DNA from: Pseudoalteromonas rubra
Lineage (GTDB): Bacteria > Pseudomonadota > Gammaproteobacteria > Enterobacterales > Alteromonadaceae
Direction of reading: 5' to 3'
DNA: 64,000 bases
Assembly: GCF_005887115.1 (NCBI RefSeq)
Contig: NZ_PNCJ01000004.1
Coordinates: 1-64,000, forward strand
Of this stretch, positions 8,355 through 17,088 are shown piece by piece. The position numbers and the translations under genes are program-made. Below the pieces are notes generated by a model. It was given only the letters and a program-made list of their open reading frames with translations. It ran no database searches and was not told the origin of the DNA. Positions within the stretch are counted from its first letter, which is position 1. Every line of letters begins with the position of its first letter.

Positions 8355-9973
8355 TAGACAAGTGCAAAGCCTTGTGGCAGGTACTGTCATTCAAACTGGT
8401 GCTGTTAAGCAGCCTGAGTGCTTGCAGCACCATCTTTATACTGCATACATTTACCATGGCACTACAACTGGATAGCACGAATTCAGCCAACCTGATGCAA
8501 GGTGCGCTGTGGTTTGTTGTGGCTTTTTGCGCTTTTGTTGTTGTTCAACTTACCTTTCAGCGCAGCGTGATCCGGCTAACCGAAACCACCATCAAAGAGG
8601 TTCGGCTGGATATTCTGGATGCAGTACGTCGTGCCCGGCTGCAAATGGTTGAACAATTTGGCCAGGAGCGGATTTTGTCTGCGATTGCATACGATGCCAA
8701 TACGCTCAGCCAGCTGAATCAATTTGTAGCGCTGAGTGTGGGCCACTTGTTTACTGTGCTAGCAGCACTGGTTTATATGTTTGTCATTGCGCCTGTGGGA
8801 GCACTTCTGGCGCTGGGGTTGATGGCCGTTGCGGTCATTGTTTATTGTCTGCGCTTTGCTGGTATCCATCAGGGGTATGAACGCGCACGCGAAGCCGAAG
8901 ACAGCTTTTTCACACACCTGCACGATTTGCTGATGGGGATACTGGAAGTCAAACAAAATGCCACGCGCAACGACAGCCTCTACCAAGAGTACCTGAGTCG
9001 TGATGCGAACAAGGTTCAGCATAATAAAATCATGGCCGAGTGCCGTTTTGCGCACAATCAACTGATGCTGATGGCCGCGCTATACCTGCTCGCCGCTGTG
9101 GCGGTGTTTGTTGCTCCTTTATGGTTTGCTTTATCGCCTCAGCAAAGCATCAGTTTTGTGATCATCACTCTGTTTATCGTGAGTCCATTTCACAGCAGCA
9201 TGGAGTTGTTTCGGGTGCTTAGCCAGCTTCAGGTCTCGCAAGACAAGCTGGCTGAAATTAAACAACTGGCCAGTGACGCGAGCGAAGACAATGCGGCGTT
9301 TAATCAGGCATCGTTTTCACATCAGCTGACACTGCAAAAGCTAACCTTTGAGTATCAGCAAGGGTTCGCTGTGGGGCCAATTAATCTGACCGTGAATCGA
9401 GGTGATATCGTGTTTATTTCCGGCGGAAATGGTTCGGGGAAAACCACTTTCATGCGTCTGCTGAGTGGCTTGTACACACCAAAAAGCGGACAAGTCTGGC
9501 TCGACAACGTTGCGCTGGATAAGGAACAGTTACTGGCCTATCGGCAGCTCTTTGCAGGTATTTCCGCAGACAGTGTGGTATTTGCAAATCGCTATGGTCA
9601 GCCTATGGGCGAAGAAACGATTAATCAGTGGCTGGAAAGGCTCGAGTTGAGTGACAAAGTTCAGTTTCGGGCGGGTCGATTCACCAATACTCGTTTGTCT
9701 ACGGGTCAGTTGAAGCGCCTGGCCATGGTGCAGGCTTTGATGGAAGAGCGGCCGATTCTGGTGCTGGATGAGTTTGCAGCCAACATCGACCCGCAAAGCA
9801 GACAGGTATTTTACCGGCAATGGCTACCGACGCTCAAAGCCATGGGCAAAACACTGTTCGTGATCACGCATGATGAGGCTTACTTTGAGTGTTGCGACTG
9901 TCATTACCTGATGCGGGACGGCCAGCTTCATCCCTATCCGGCACAGGCACTGTCATTGGTTAAATCGCACTAA
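8351..9973 (+). CDS. Cyclic-peptide-type ABC exporter (PvdE/SyrD-like)
   Basis: A 540-aa half-transporter with membrane helices at about residues 15-300 and a nucleotide-binding domain at about 330-530. Walker A is ISGGNGSGKTTFMRL (about 356), the signature is LSTGQLKRLAMVQAL (about 449) with Thr in place of the usual second Gly of LSGGQ, and Walker B is ILVLDEFAANIDP (about 470). Length, the LSTGQ signature and a short N-terminus fit the family that includes PvdE and SyrD, which move NRPS products or their precursors across the inner membrane. Its place beside an NRPS module supports export of the pathway product. It is coupled to the preceding gene by an ATGA overlap. Confidence 0.86.
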   Translation: MIDKCKALWQVLSFKLVLLSSLSACSTIFILHTFTMALQLDSTNSANLMQGALWFVVAFCAFVVVQLTFQRSVIRLTETTIKEVRLDILDAVRRARLQMVEQFGQERILSAIAYDANTLSQLNQFVALSVGHLFTVLAALVYMFVIAPVGALLALGLMAVAVIVYCLRFAGIHQGYERAREAEDSFFTHLHDLLMGILEVKQNATRNDSLYQEYLSRDANKVQHNKIMAECRFAHNQLMLMAALYLLAAVAVFVAPLWFALSPQQSISFVIITLFIVSPFHSSMELFRVLSQLQVSQDKLAEIKQLASDASEDNAAFNQASFSHQLTLQKLTFEYQQGFAVGPINLTVNRGDIVFISGGNGSGKTTFMRLLSGLYTPKSGQVWLDNVALDKEQLLAYRQLFAGISADSVVFANRYGQPMGEETINQWLERLELSDKVQFRAGRFTNTRLSTGQLKRLAMVQALMEERPILVLDEFAANIDPQSRQVFYRQWLPTLKAMGKTLFVITHDEAYFECCDCHYLMRDGQLHPYPAQALSLVKSH

Positions 9974-9981
9974 GGAGTGTT

Positions 9982-11085
9982 ATGAAAGATTATCAGTTAA
10001 CCTGGCTGGAACAGCGGGTACATACCGAAACGACGGCGGTATTGGTGCCATTTTACAATGAAGCGGGCGATAAAACGCACTTTGCCGAGCGTCTCGCATA
10101 CTTTGATGCGCTGGCAGCGCGCCATCCTGAACTCGATATCATCCTGATTGATGATGGCTCAACCGACCAGCCTTTTTCGGCCAATACTGAACAGCTGACA
10201 CATCTTAGTCTTAGCCGGGTGACGCCAAATGGCCAAAAGATTGGGGCACTTTACACCCTGATCAAAGCTTTGCCGCATAAGTACATTATTTTCACCGACT
10301 TTGATACAGAGCTTCAGGGTTTGGATAATCTGCCTGAAGTACATCGTAAACTGGCAGCAGAACCCACCTCTATGGGATGCTATTTCAGCATGCGCCCCAC
10401 GGCGGGCAACACACCCGCGGTGCAGTTTCAGATGCTGGAATATGCTCTGGAACGAGCCAGCTATCAGTTCAGTAAAAATGAAGGCAGCGTACCTATCATG
10501 CCGGGGGCTGGGTGCCTGTATAAGCGACCTGTCATTGCAGATTTACTATCCCGCCATAGCGGGCTGCGCAGCGGTGAAGACAGAGAAACCTGTTTACTGG
10601 GCCTGGAACTGGGTTATACCGTATTTTATGCGCCTGAAATAGAGGCATTGACGCACCCCCCGCAAACCTTTAGTGCGCTGCTGCAACAACGCCGTCGCTG
10701 GTCGCAGGGGTTTGTTGAAGTGGCTCTGCATAAGGCCGAGTTTTATCGAGCCCAGATGGCTGACAAAACCATTCTGGGCCTGCGCCATCGGATTGACATG
10801 ATCTCTGTCAGTATCTTTCTTTTGATGCCTTTGATTTTGCTGAGTGCATTTTTGTTCAGCACGGCGGTTGGTGTAGCTCTGGTAGCAGCCTGGACAGCAC
10901 TGGGATTTGTCGAAACCTTTTGGCTGTACAGTAAGGCGAGCAGTGAGTTTCGTACTATCCCTTACCATAAGCTCAAGCTGTGCCTGATCCCATTTGCGCG
11001 TGTGATGCTGGAAGTACCGACCTGGTGGCGGGTGATAGGGCGCGTTTGTTTAAACAAATTACAAGGTAAAGGAGCCTGTGCATGA
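9982..11085 (+). CDS. Membrane GT2-family glycosyltransferase
   Basis: A 367-aa protein. The GT-A domain has VLVPFYNEAGDKTHF, the IILIDDGSTDQ strand, a DxD-type FTDFDTEL site near residue 105, GEDRETCLLGLELGY and the processive-type QQRRRWSQGFVE motif near 230. Two or so C-terminal helices (about 270-320) anchor it in the inner membrane. The QxxRW-type motif is characteristic of polysaccharide and glycolipid synthases such as cellulose and hyaluronan synthases and their relatives. An AGGAG site precedes the ATG. It overlaps the DUF1796 gene by 4 bp. Confidence 0.84.
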   Translation: MKDYQLTWLEQRVHTETTAVLVPFYNEAGDKTHFAERLAYFDALAARHPELDIILIDDGSTDQPFSANTEQLTHLSLSRVTPNGQKIGALYTLIKALPHKYIIFTDFDTELQGLDNLPEVHRKLAAEPTSMGCYFSMRPTAGNTPAVQFQMLEYALERASYQFSKNEGSVPIMPGAGCLYKRPVIADLLSRHSGLRSGEDRETCLLGLELGYTVFYAPEIEALTHPPQTFSALLQQRRRWSQGFVEVALHKAEFYRAQMADKTILGLRHRIDMISVSIFLLMPLILLSAFLFSTAVGVALVAAWTALGFVETFWLYSKASSEFRTIPYHKLKLCLIPFARVMLEVPTWWRVIGRVCLNKLQGKGACA

Positions 11086-11801
11086 GTAATCCCTTATCGG
11101 TCCAGGCAGGTAACCCTTATATTGCGGGTAATTATAGTCGGATACACAGTCTGGGCATGGACTGTCGACCCAGACACCTGACCCGTCAACTGGATTTGGG
11201 GTGTCGGCGTGGCCCATTCGATTGGATAGGCGGGCGCTCTGTTGCCGATCTCGACAGAGCATTGCAAACGCGTTGCAAAGAAGTGCTGTTACTGGAAAAC
11301 TTAACGCCCTATGAGCCCGACTGCAAAGAATATCGCAAGTATGCCGACCCCTCGGCTGGATATTTATCGGCCCACGATTTTGCGCTGGAAAACCACGATT
11401 TGGCTCGGGAGTATCCGATCTTTCGCGAGAAATTTGATGGGATCTGCGCGCGCTTTTTTACTGAGCTTGCCAGCCTCGACAGTGTATTGTTTTTCCTGAG
11501 TGTAGCCATGGAGGAGCATGCCGACTGGCAATTCGAAACGCCCGACGAAATCCTGGCTAACACACTGGCTTTAAAAGCAACGCTTGAGCAGGTGTGTCCA
11601 AACGCAAAAGTGGGCCTGCTGGTGGCAACGTTTCACGATGAGCTTTCTGAACACAGCCGTCCCGGATTGGCATTTACCCGCAAGTACACTTTTGACAATG
11701 ATGAACCCTGGATGGAAGGGCGTGAACTCCAGCACTGGAGTGATATGTTAGTGGGTGTCAACGGATTTTCCGGACTCAGCGCTGTCAAGGAGTCGGCATG
11801 A
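11082..11801 (+). CDS. DUF1796-like putative papain-like cysteine peptidase
   Basis: A 239-aa protein whose opening SLGMDCRPRHLTRQLDLG...GPFDWIGG matches the hallmark of DUF1796 proteins: a Cys after SLGxx, then a PFDW motif. The family is described as papain-like and is often found near glycan and surface-polymer genes. A catalytic His is plausible in the C-terminal half (FHDELSEH), but I cannot assign the triad. It overlaps both neighbours by 4 bp, so it is made in step with the NRPS. It could act as a transferase or hydrolase releasing or passing the thioester-bound unit, because no thioesterase domain is present; this is inference. Confidence 0.68.
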   Translation: MSNPLSVQAGNPYIAGNYSRIHSLGMDCRPRHLTRQLDLGCRRGPFDWIGGRSVADLDRALQTRCKEVLLLENLTPYEPDCKEYRKYADPSAGYLSAHDFALENHDLAREYPIFREKFDGICARFFTELASLDSVLFFLSVAMEEHADWQFETPDEILANTLALKATLEQVCPNAKVGLLVATFHDELSEHSRPGLAFTRKYTFDNDEPWMEGRELQHWSDMLVGVNGFSGLSAVKESA

Positions 11802-14800
11802 ACCTTGTCACAGTGGCTGATACGGTCGCCCGGATCCTCAAACAACCAGCTCAGGTACAGGCTTTAGTTGGCGATGACTGGACATTGACCTATGGTGAGT
11901 TGCGAGAACGGGTTGCCTGCTGCCTTGCTCAGCTGAAGAGATTTGACGTTCAGCCGAATGAGTGTGTCGCCATCTATGGGGATGATCCGCGACTAAGTGC
12001 GGCAGGCGTGTTGAGTGCGCTACTGATGGGATGTCCTTTTGTGTGCCTGGATACCCGTTTCCCGGTGGCTCGCAAGCAGCATATGCTGGCACGTAGTCAG
12101 GTGCGGGTCGTGCTTTACAGCCAGAATGACCCTCAATTGGGTGTCGCTGGCTGCAAAATTGCCCTGTCTTGTAATCAGGCATCTGCTGTGCACTACGTGG
12201 ATATACTCTCTGCTGACAATGTCGATAACGAAAAACGGCATGTTGCTTATCATGTGTACACTTCCGGCAGTACTGGTCTGCCCAAAGGTATCAGCATTTC
12301 TCGCTACAGTCTGGCTCAGCAGATCCAGGCTGCACGACAACAGTATCAATTAACCCCAGATGACCGTGCGTTGTGTATTTTATCCAGCTCGACCGATGCT
12401 TATTTGCAGCAGCTGCTGATGTTTCTCTCAGCCGGCGCTTGTGTATACTTTACACAGCGTACAGTCCTTGATCCGGCAGAGTTTGCGGCTGTGTGTATCT
12501 CGTACAAAATCACCCATATTGATGTACCACCCAGCCTGCTGGCAACCTTTCTGGCGGATCCGCGTGCTCAAGACTGGCTTTCGGACATGACGCTTAGCAC
12601 GGCAATTCTTGGTGGTGAGGAGTTCAGCCACAATATAGTGCGCCACTGGGAGCGGCTAAACTTGTTCGAACGAGTCGCGCTTTATAATGAGTATGGTCCG
12701 TCCGAAGCCACAGTGACATCATGTTTACACCGCGTTACACGCCAGGACCTGCAACGGCAAAGGGTGCCCATTGGTCGTCCGTCGGCAGGCAGTATCTTAC
12801 TGATCGTTGATGCTCAGAACCGGCCAGCCAAAGAAGGGGAGTTACTGATTGGGGGTGAGGGCCTGGCTTTAGAGTACCTGGCTGAGCCACAAAAAACGGC
12901 CGATAAGTTTATAACGATGCAGCGGTTAGGCTGTGCGCAGCGCTTCTATCGCAGTGGCGATTTGGTCAAGCGGGACGAACAAGGGCTTATCACTTATCTG
13001 GGTCGCCAAGACAATCAAGTTAACTTACTGGGACACCGGATAGAGCTTGAAGGTATCGAAGCGGTACTGGATCAATACCCCGGTGTACAGAGTTCAGCGG
13101 TACTGGCTATGGGTAGTGAACTGATAGCCTTTGTTGCCGGAGCGCTGCATGACACACACACGCCTAAGCTACGCAAGGCGTTGCGCCACTCTTTGCCTGA
13201 CTACATGTTGCCTGCACAGTTCTACTATTACTCTCAGCTGCCAACCACGACGATTGGTAAAATTGATAAGCAGGCATTACAGCGGACCGCGCAGCAGCGG
13301 TTTGTGCAATCTAACAAGGTAGCCTCTGCGTCTGAACTCATTGCGCACAGTTTGAATATACCACTTGCCAAGCTTGCCATGTATAAAGGGTATAAGGAGC
13401 AGGGGGGCGATTCACTCAAGGCACTGGCATTGCAGCTGCGTGCCAAACAGCATGGCTGGCGCTTATCTTTGTCTCAATTGCTAAATGATACGCCACTGTC
13501 TCAGTTGGAACACAATGGCAATGCAAGCAAGCTACACTTCTCATCTGAGCTGCTTAATTACGCTTTGCCGAATAAACTGGCCATGATCCATGTTGAGCAG
13601 GTCGCCCGCTGGCAAGTGTGCTCTGTATTGTTTACCCGCCAGCAGATCAGTAGTGACAAGGTGCATCAAGTTGCGCGGATCTTACTGCGTAAGTATCCCA
13701 CGCTGAGGTTGCGCTTTAATGTGAAAGAGATGACACAGGCCATCAGTAAAGGGGCTTTACACCTGACCAGTGAGCTTGACGTGACCAGTTTTGATGACTT
13801 TAAACGACAAGCCTGCGACGCTTTTAAGTCCCGTCTCGCGGAATCGTCTTTGCAGGAACAGTTAGTGACCATTGCCAGCTATCGCAGTCGCTACGGCCAG
13901 GTTGTGGCTGTGGGAGTGAGTCATCTGCTGGTCGACGATATCAGCCTTCAGGTGCTCAGTAATGATCTCGACAGCCTGTTGCACGCGCCGCGACAGTTTG
14001 ACCGGCAACGAGACTGGGCATTGTTGCATTGGCAACAGCAGTGGCATTGCGCAGTAATGGCAGGCCGGTTTGATGAAGATCTTGTTTACTGGCGTCGCGC
14101 GCTCAGTGGCAGAGGAGTTTTTTGTCAGGAAGCAGAGCGCAAACTCACGCAGTTGGACACGCTACAATCAGTCAGTAGCCAGACTGTGCTGGGGGATCCG
14201 GAACAGATCGCTGCCCTGACGTCACGGCTTGCTCAGCAGGGTCAGTCTCTGCAGACTGTTCTTTGTGCGGCGCTGGCTCATAGTTACCGAGCGTGCACAG
14301 CAGAAAGGTCTATGGTGGTGGCGCTGGAAAACAACGGCAGACAACCTTTAAATGATCTGGAGCACGGAATCACCGTTGAAGTAGGTCAGGCTGTTGGCTG
14401 GTTTGCTCAAAGCGCCCCTTTGTTGCTACATGGCCGTGAATCTGTTGAAGCGCAATTCGACATAACCTGCGCGGACTTACTTGCACCTCCCGTGGGCGGG
14501 CACAGTTATGGCTGGTTGAGTTTATTCAGCGAGGACCCGTCTTTTAAAGCACTTGTTCAAACTCAGGCACCAAGAATTTCGCTGGCTTTTGCCAGTCATA
14601 TTGAACTGCCTGAGCAGCAATTGTTTGCTCAGCCAAGGCTTGGCTTGAGTGCAACCGATTGGCTCAAAGACGAAGACGTTTTTTCCTTTGGGCAACTCTA
14701 TTACTGGTTGCAGATCCGATTTGTACGTGAGCAAGAAGGCGGTTTGATGGTAGAATTAAAAAGTGATGCCGGTATTGTAAGCCAGCGTTGGCTTGACGTG

Positions 14801-14860
14801 CTATCAGCGCATTTGGTTAAGGCTTTTAAGCAATTAAGCTATGGAGTAACCCCGAGCTGA
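11798..14860 (+). CDS. Single-module NRPS: adenylation - carrier - epimerase-like domain
   Basis: A 1020-aa protein. The adenylation domain (about 10-500) has A3 YTSGSTGLPKG (154-164), A5 NEYGPSEAT (about 298), A7 YRSGDLV, A8 GRQDNQVNLLGHRIELEGIE and the A10 Lys in TTIGKIDKQAL. The TDAYL segment keeps the Asp that binds the amino group of alpha-amino acids. The carrier domain has the phosphopantetheine Ser in GGDSLK (about 535). The C-terminal domain has VSHLLVDDIS (about 707), keeping the second His of the HHxxxDG motif, then ENNGR (about 844) and VGQAVGWFAQ, which resemble the EGHGR and TVGWF motifs of epimerisation domains. There is no thioesterase or conventional condensation domain. It would load one amino acid and may deliver the D form to a partner enzyme. 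It is the last gene of the operon. Confidence 0.9.
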   Translation: MNLVTVADTVARILKQPAQVQALVGDDWTLTYGELRERVACCLAQLKRFDVQPNECVAIYGDDPRLSAAGVLSALLMGCPFVCLDTRFPVARKQHMLARSQVRVVLYSQNDPQLGVAGCKIALSCNQASAVHYVDILSADNVDNEKRHVAYHVYTSGSTGLPKGISISRYSLAQQIQAARQQYQLTPDDRALCILSSSTDAYLQQLLMFLSAGACVYFTQRTVLDPAEFAAVCISYKITHIDVPPSLLATFLADPRAQDWLSDMTLSTAILGGEEFSHNIVRHWERLNLFERVALYNEYGPSEATVTSCLHRVTRQDLQRQRVPIGRPSAGSILLIVDAQNRPAKEGELLIGGEGLALEYLAEPQKTADKFITMQRLGCAQRFYRSGDLVKRDEQGLITYLGRQDNQVNLLGHRIELEGIEAVLDQYPGVQSSAVLAMGSELIAFVAGALHDTHTPKLRKALRHSLPDYMLPAQFYYYSQLPTTTIGKIDKQALQRTAQQRFVQSNKVASASELIAHSLNIPLAKLAMYKGYKEQGGDSLKALALQLRAKQHGWRLSLSQLLNDTPLSQLEHNGNASKLHFSSELLNYALPNKLAMIHVEQVARWQVCSVLFTRQQISSDKVHQVARILLRKYPTLRLRFNVKEMTQAISKGALHLTSELDVTSFDDFKRQACDAFKSRLAESSLQEQLVTIASYRSRYGQVVAVGVSHLLVDDISLQVLSNDLDSLLHAPRQFDRQRDWALLHWQQQWHCAVMAGRFDEDLVYWRRALSGRGVFCQEAERKLTQLDTLQSVSSQTVLGDPEQIAALTSRLAQQGQSLQTVLCAALAHSYRACTAERSMVVALENNGRQPLNDLEHGITVEVGQAVGWFAQSAPLLLHGRESVEAQFDITCADLLAPPVGGHSYGWLSLFSEDPSFKALVQTQAPRISLAFASHIELPEQQLFAQPRLGLSATDWLKDEDVFSFGQLYYWLQIRFVREQEGGLMVELKSDAGIVSQRWLDVLSAHLVKAFKQLSYGVTPS

Positions 14861-14946
14861 ACGCTTTGATTTATTGCGTAAAATTAGGGTCATCGGTTAA
14901 AGAGCATGTTATGGTCTAAGCTGGTAAGTGTTGTGTGAGGGGGACT

Positions 14947-15756
14947 ATGCGCTTTTTTCGTCATTGTATGAGCTTTTTGCTGGTCAGTGTAGTGGGCCTG
15001 GCGCCAAATATAGCCATTGCACAATCCTGTGATCAAGCAGTCACTGTCAGTGCCAGCGACAACTGGCCGCCATACTCATATCGAGTGGATGAGCAGTATC
15101 GGGGTCTGGATATTGAGATCCTGGAGCTGGTTCTGAAACATGCCAATTTATGTTGGCGCTATGTGACTTTTCCCTCGTCAAGCAGAGCTTTTGAGGAGTT
15201 TAAAAAAGGCAAAGTCGATGTGATTTTTGCAGCCAGCTTCACCCAGGAGCGACGCAAGTTTTCAGAATTCAGTGTGCCGTACCGGGATGAAGTCATGCAA
15301 TTGTTTCGCCACGCGGATAACCCCCTGAGCCCGCAACATGCATTTGCGCCAACCCTGCATTTTTTGACCAAGTCGCTTGTGGCTGTGAATCGTGGCAGTG
15401 TTTACGGCGAAGCATTTTCCCGCGTTGCTCAGCAGTGTCCGGATTGTGTGGTTGACATCAACTTAGCGACAGAGCGCTTTGATTTACTGGTGCGAAAGCG
15501 CGTTGATTACGCGGTGGAAGATTTGTTCACCGGCATTTACCTGATCAACCGGGAACCCTATAAAGCACACGTCAGGGCAAGTCGTTTAACTGTACATAAA
15601 AACCCCGCACATTACATGATCCGGCCGGGCTTGTTTAGCGAGAAACGGTTACAGCAGTTCAATCTGGCCATCGAACGTAATCGGGCTGCCATTGATGAAC
15701 TGATTGACCTGCATTTTCAGCGTTTGTTATCCGGCTCTGCTCAAGCTAAGCCATAA
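14947..15756 (+). CDS. Periplasmic family-3 solute-binding-like protein
   Basis: A 269-aa protein with a signal peptide (cleavage near IAIAQS) and the extracellular solute-binding family 3 fold: VTVSASDNWPPYSYRVDEQYRGLDIEILELV, the SSSRAFEEFKKGKVDVIFAASFTQERRKF segment and a second lobe containing LLVRKRVDYAVED. The family binds amino acids or small organic ligands. No ABC permease or ATPase lies next to it, so it may be an orphan binding protein or a sensor partner. I chose the ATG at 14947 because of the AGGGGG site just upstream; the in-frame GTG at 14935 overlaps that site. It lies 86 bp after the NRPS, so it may or may not share its transcript. It ends converging on an acetyltransferase gene with an 11-bp overlap. 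Confidence 0.85.
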   Translation: MRFFRHCMSFLLVSVVGLAPNIAIAQSCDQAVTVSASDNWPPYSYRVDEQYRGLDIEILELVLKHANLCWRYVTFPSSSRAFEEFKKGKVDVIFAASFTQERRKFSEFSVPYRDEVMQLFRHADNPLSPQHAFAPTLHFLTKSLVAVNRGSVYGEAFSRVAQQCPDCVVDINLATERFDLLVRKRVDYAVEDLFTGIYLINREPYKAHVRASRLTVHKNPAHYMIRPGLFSEKRLQQFNLAIERNRAAIDELIDLHFQRLLSGSAQAKP

Positions 15757-16189
15757 ATGTTTTGTGTGCAGGTCTGCGCATAAGATATTCATACTCGTCT
15801 TCATCATAGGTCTCAAAACCTAATGAAAGGTACAAACGACGCGCCGGATTGTGTTTGAGCACTGTCAGGATAAAGGGATTATTGGGGTATTGCTTAAATA
15901 AGTACTCGAGTGTGCTTCGGCCAAGTCCTTGTTTCTGAAACTCAGGTGCAATTTGTAGCTGCATAATGTCCACCTGTTCATTTACCAGTCTAAATTTGAG
16001 TGTTCCTACTACCACCTTATCAATGAGCAGCAAGTGGGAGCAGGCATAGTCTTCTTCCAGCCGACACAGGTGTGCCTCTTCGCAGAGGAAAATGCCTGCC
16101 TGCTCAAGGTGTTCTACCATGGTTTGCAGGCGAAGCTGTAACAGAAAAGGTTTGTCGGCATTACTGGCTTGTCTTAGTTCTATTTCCAT
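15746..16189 (-). CDS. GNAT-family N-acetyltransferase
   Basis: A 147-aa acetyltransferase. It has MEIELRQASNADKPFLLQLR at the start, the strand VVGTLKFRLVNEQVDIMQLQIAPEFQKQGLGRSTLEYL carrying the acetyl-CoA-binding Q-x-x-G-L-G loop (about residues 90-100), and the C-terminal HNPARRLYLSLGFETYDED motif typical of the fold. The acceptor is unknown. It is a single gene, convergent with the solute-binding protein and divergent from the iron-uptake set. Confidence 0.85.
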   Translation of the reverse strand: MEIELRQASNADKPFLLQLRLQTMVEHLEQAGIFLCEEAHLCRLEEDYACSHLLLIDKVVVGTLKFRLVNEQVDIMQLQIAPEFQKQGLGRSTLEYLFKQYPNNPFILTVLKHNPARRLYLSLGFETYDEDEYEYLMRRPAHKTFMA

Positions 16190-16500
16190 ATTCCCTCACC
16201 ATTGTCTGGTCTGTCGCTCAGATCTTGTTTGCACCTCGCCGGCCGCACCTCGCCTGGCCACATCTTGCCATGGTGTACCACAAAATGGGCGAGTTGATAG
16301 TGCTATTGCTTATCTAATCCCAATGTTTTTCGGGTTGCAAGGGTAAATTGTTTAAAGAAACAAAACTTTAATGAACCTGAAAATCAGGCGTTGAGGCACT
16401 CATAACAATTGGTCTGCAGCGCAATATGCAGCTCATCAGCGACTATATTTTGTGCTTTGTAGTTGAATGTCTGGGTGTAAAACCGTACCATAATTGCAAA

Positions 16501-16515
16501 TGATAACGATTAGTA
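16501..16515 (+). promoter_or_regulatory. Probable Fur box
   Basis: TGATAACGATTAGTA matches the 7-1-7 Fur consensus (TGATAAT-N-ATTATCA) at 11 of 14 defined positions by my alignment. It lies just before the first gene of the PepSY set, whose relatives are iron-regulated. A possible -10 (CATAAT, 16489-16494) ends a few bases upstream, so Fur bound here would cover the transcription start. Confidence 0.6.
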
Positions 16516-16520
16516 TAAAT

Positions 16521-16841
16521 ATGAGTTTTATTGCAATTATTCCTTTGTGGCTGTCCGCACTGAGTTTATATCTCGGCAGCGAACGGCAAACCCTCATTTC
16601 CAGAGCATGGCCCAAGCCATTGGCTGGGTTTAGTGCACTCTCTTTGTTTATGCTCGGGATTGTGACATTTAGCTTTGATTACCCCTGGGTATCGTCAATG
16701 CTGGCGGCTTTGGTGGTGTTTATGCTGAGTTTATTTACGGTCACCATCAGTTCGGGTTACTCGAAAGTACGCACCTTCTCGATAACCGCGGCGCTGTGTC
16801 TGGTGAGTTTACTTTTCGGAGGGGCGAGTTATGTGGCCTAG
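16521..16841 (+). CDS. Small inner-membrane protein, DUF3325-like
   Basis: A 106-aa protein made almost entirely of three to four hydrophobic helices (FIAIIPLWLSALSLYLGSE at the N-terminus, then LAGFSALSLFMLGIV, MLAALVVFMLSLFTV and TAALCLVSLLFGGAS). Size, topology and position before a DUF3649-like protein and a PepSY membrane protein match DUF3325 proteins of iron-uptake operons. I chose the ATG at 16521 because upstream in-frame starts (16494 TTG, 16500 ATG) lie on the Fur box. It overlaps the next gene by 11 bp. Confidence 0.65.
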   Translation: MSFIAIIPLWLSALSLYLGSERQTLISRAWPKPLAGFSALSLFMLGIVTFSFDYPWVSSMLAALVVFMLSLFTVTISSGYSKVRTFSITAALCLVSLLFGGASYVA

Positions 16842-17085
16842 AACATTAATCGGTTTGTTTATCGGTTTATTCTTGTCAGTCTCTTTGGTACTGAACTTAA
16901 ACTTGTTACTTCCCTTTGCTGAAGGGACCAGGCTGCTGATTGGTTTGATCCTGGCATTTCCCATTTGGGCGGGCTGTATTGTATGGGCATATGCCTATCC
17001 AACTGCGTGGAAATCTTTTAAGGCGCTCATGCTTATGTTCGTACCCTCCGTCATACTTAATACAACTCTGATGATGCTAAGGTAG
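16831..17085 (+). CDS. Small inner-membrane protein, DUF3649-like
   Basis: An 84-aa protein with about three hydrophobic helices (LIGLFIGLFLSVSLVLNLNL, LLIGLILAFPIWAGCIVWAYA, ALMLMFVPSVILNTTLMML). GAGGGG precedes the ATG. It overlaps the gene before it and is 3 bp from the PepSY gene after it. The order DUF3325 - DUF3649 - PepSY is common in siderophore and iron-uptake loci of gammaproteobacteria. Its molecular role is unknown. Confidence 0.62.
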   Translation: MWPRTLIGLFIGLFLSVSLVLNLNLLLPFAEGTRLLIGLILAFPIWAGCIVWAYAYPTAWKSFKALMLMFVPSVILNTTLMMLR

Positions 17086-17088
17086 GCA

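Noticed and set aside
12020..12349. Antisense frames of 100 codons or more inside the NRPS and other large genes
   Set aside because: They are shadows of high-quality coding frames with conserved domain motifs on the opposite strand.
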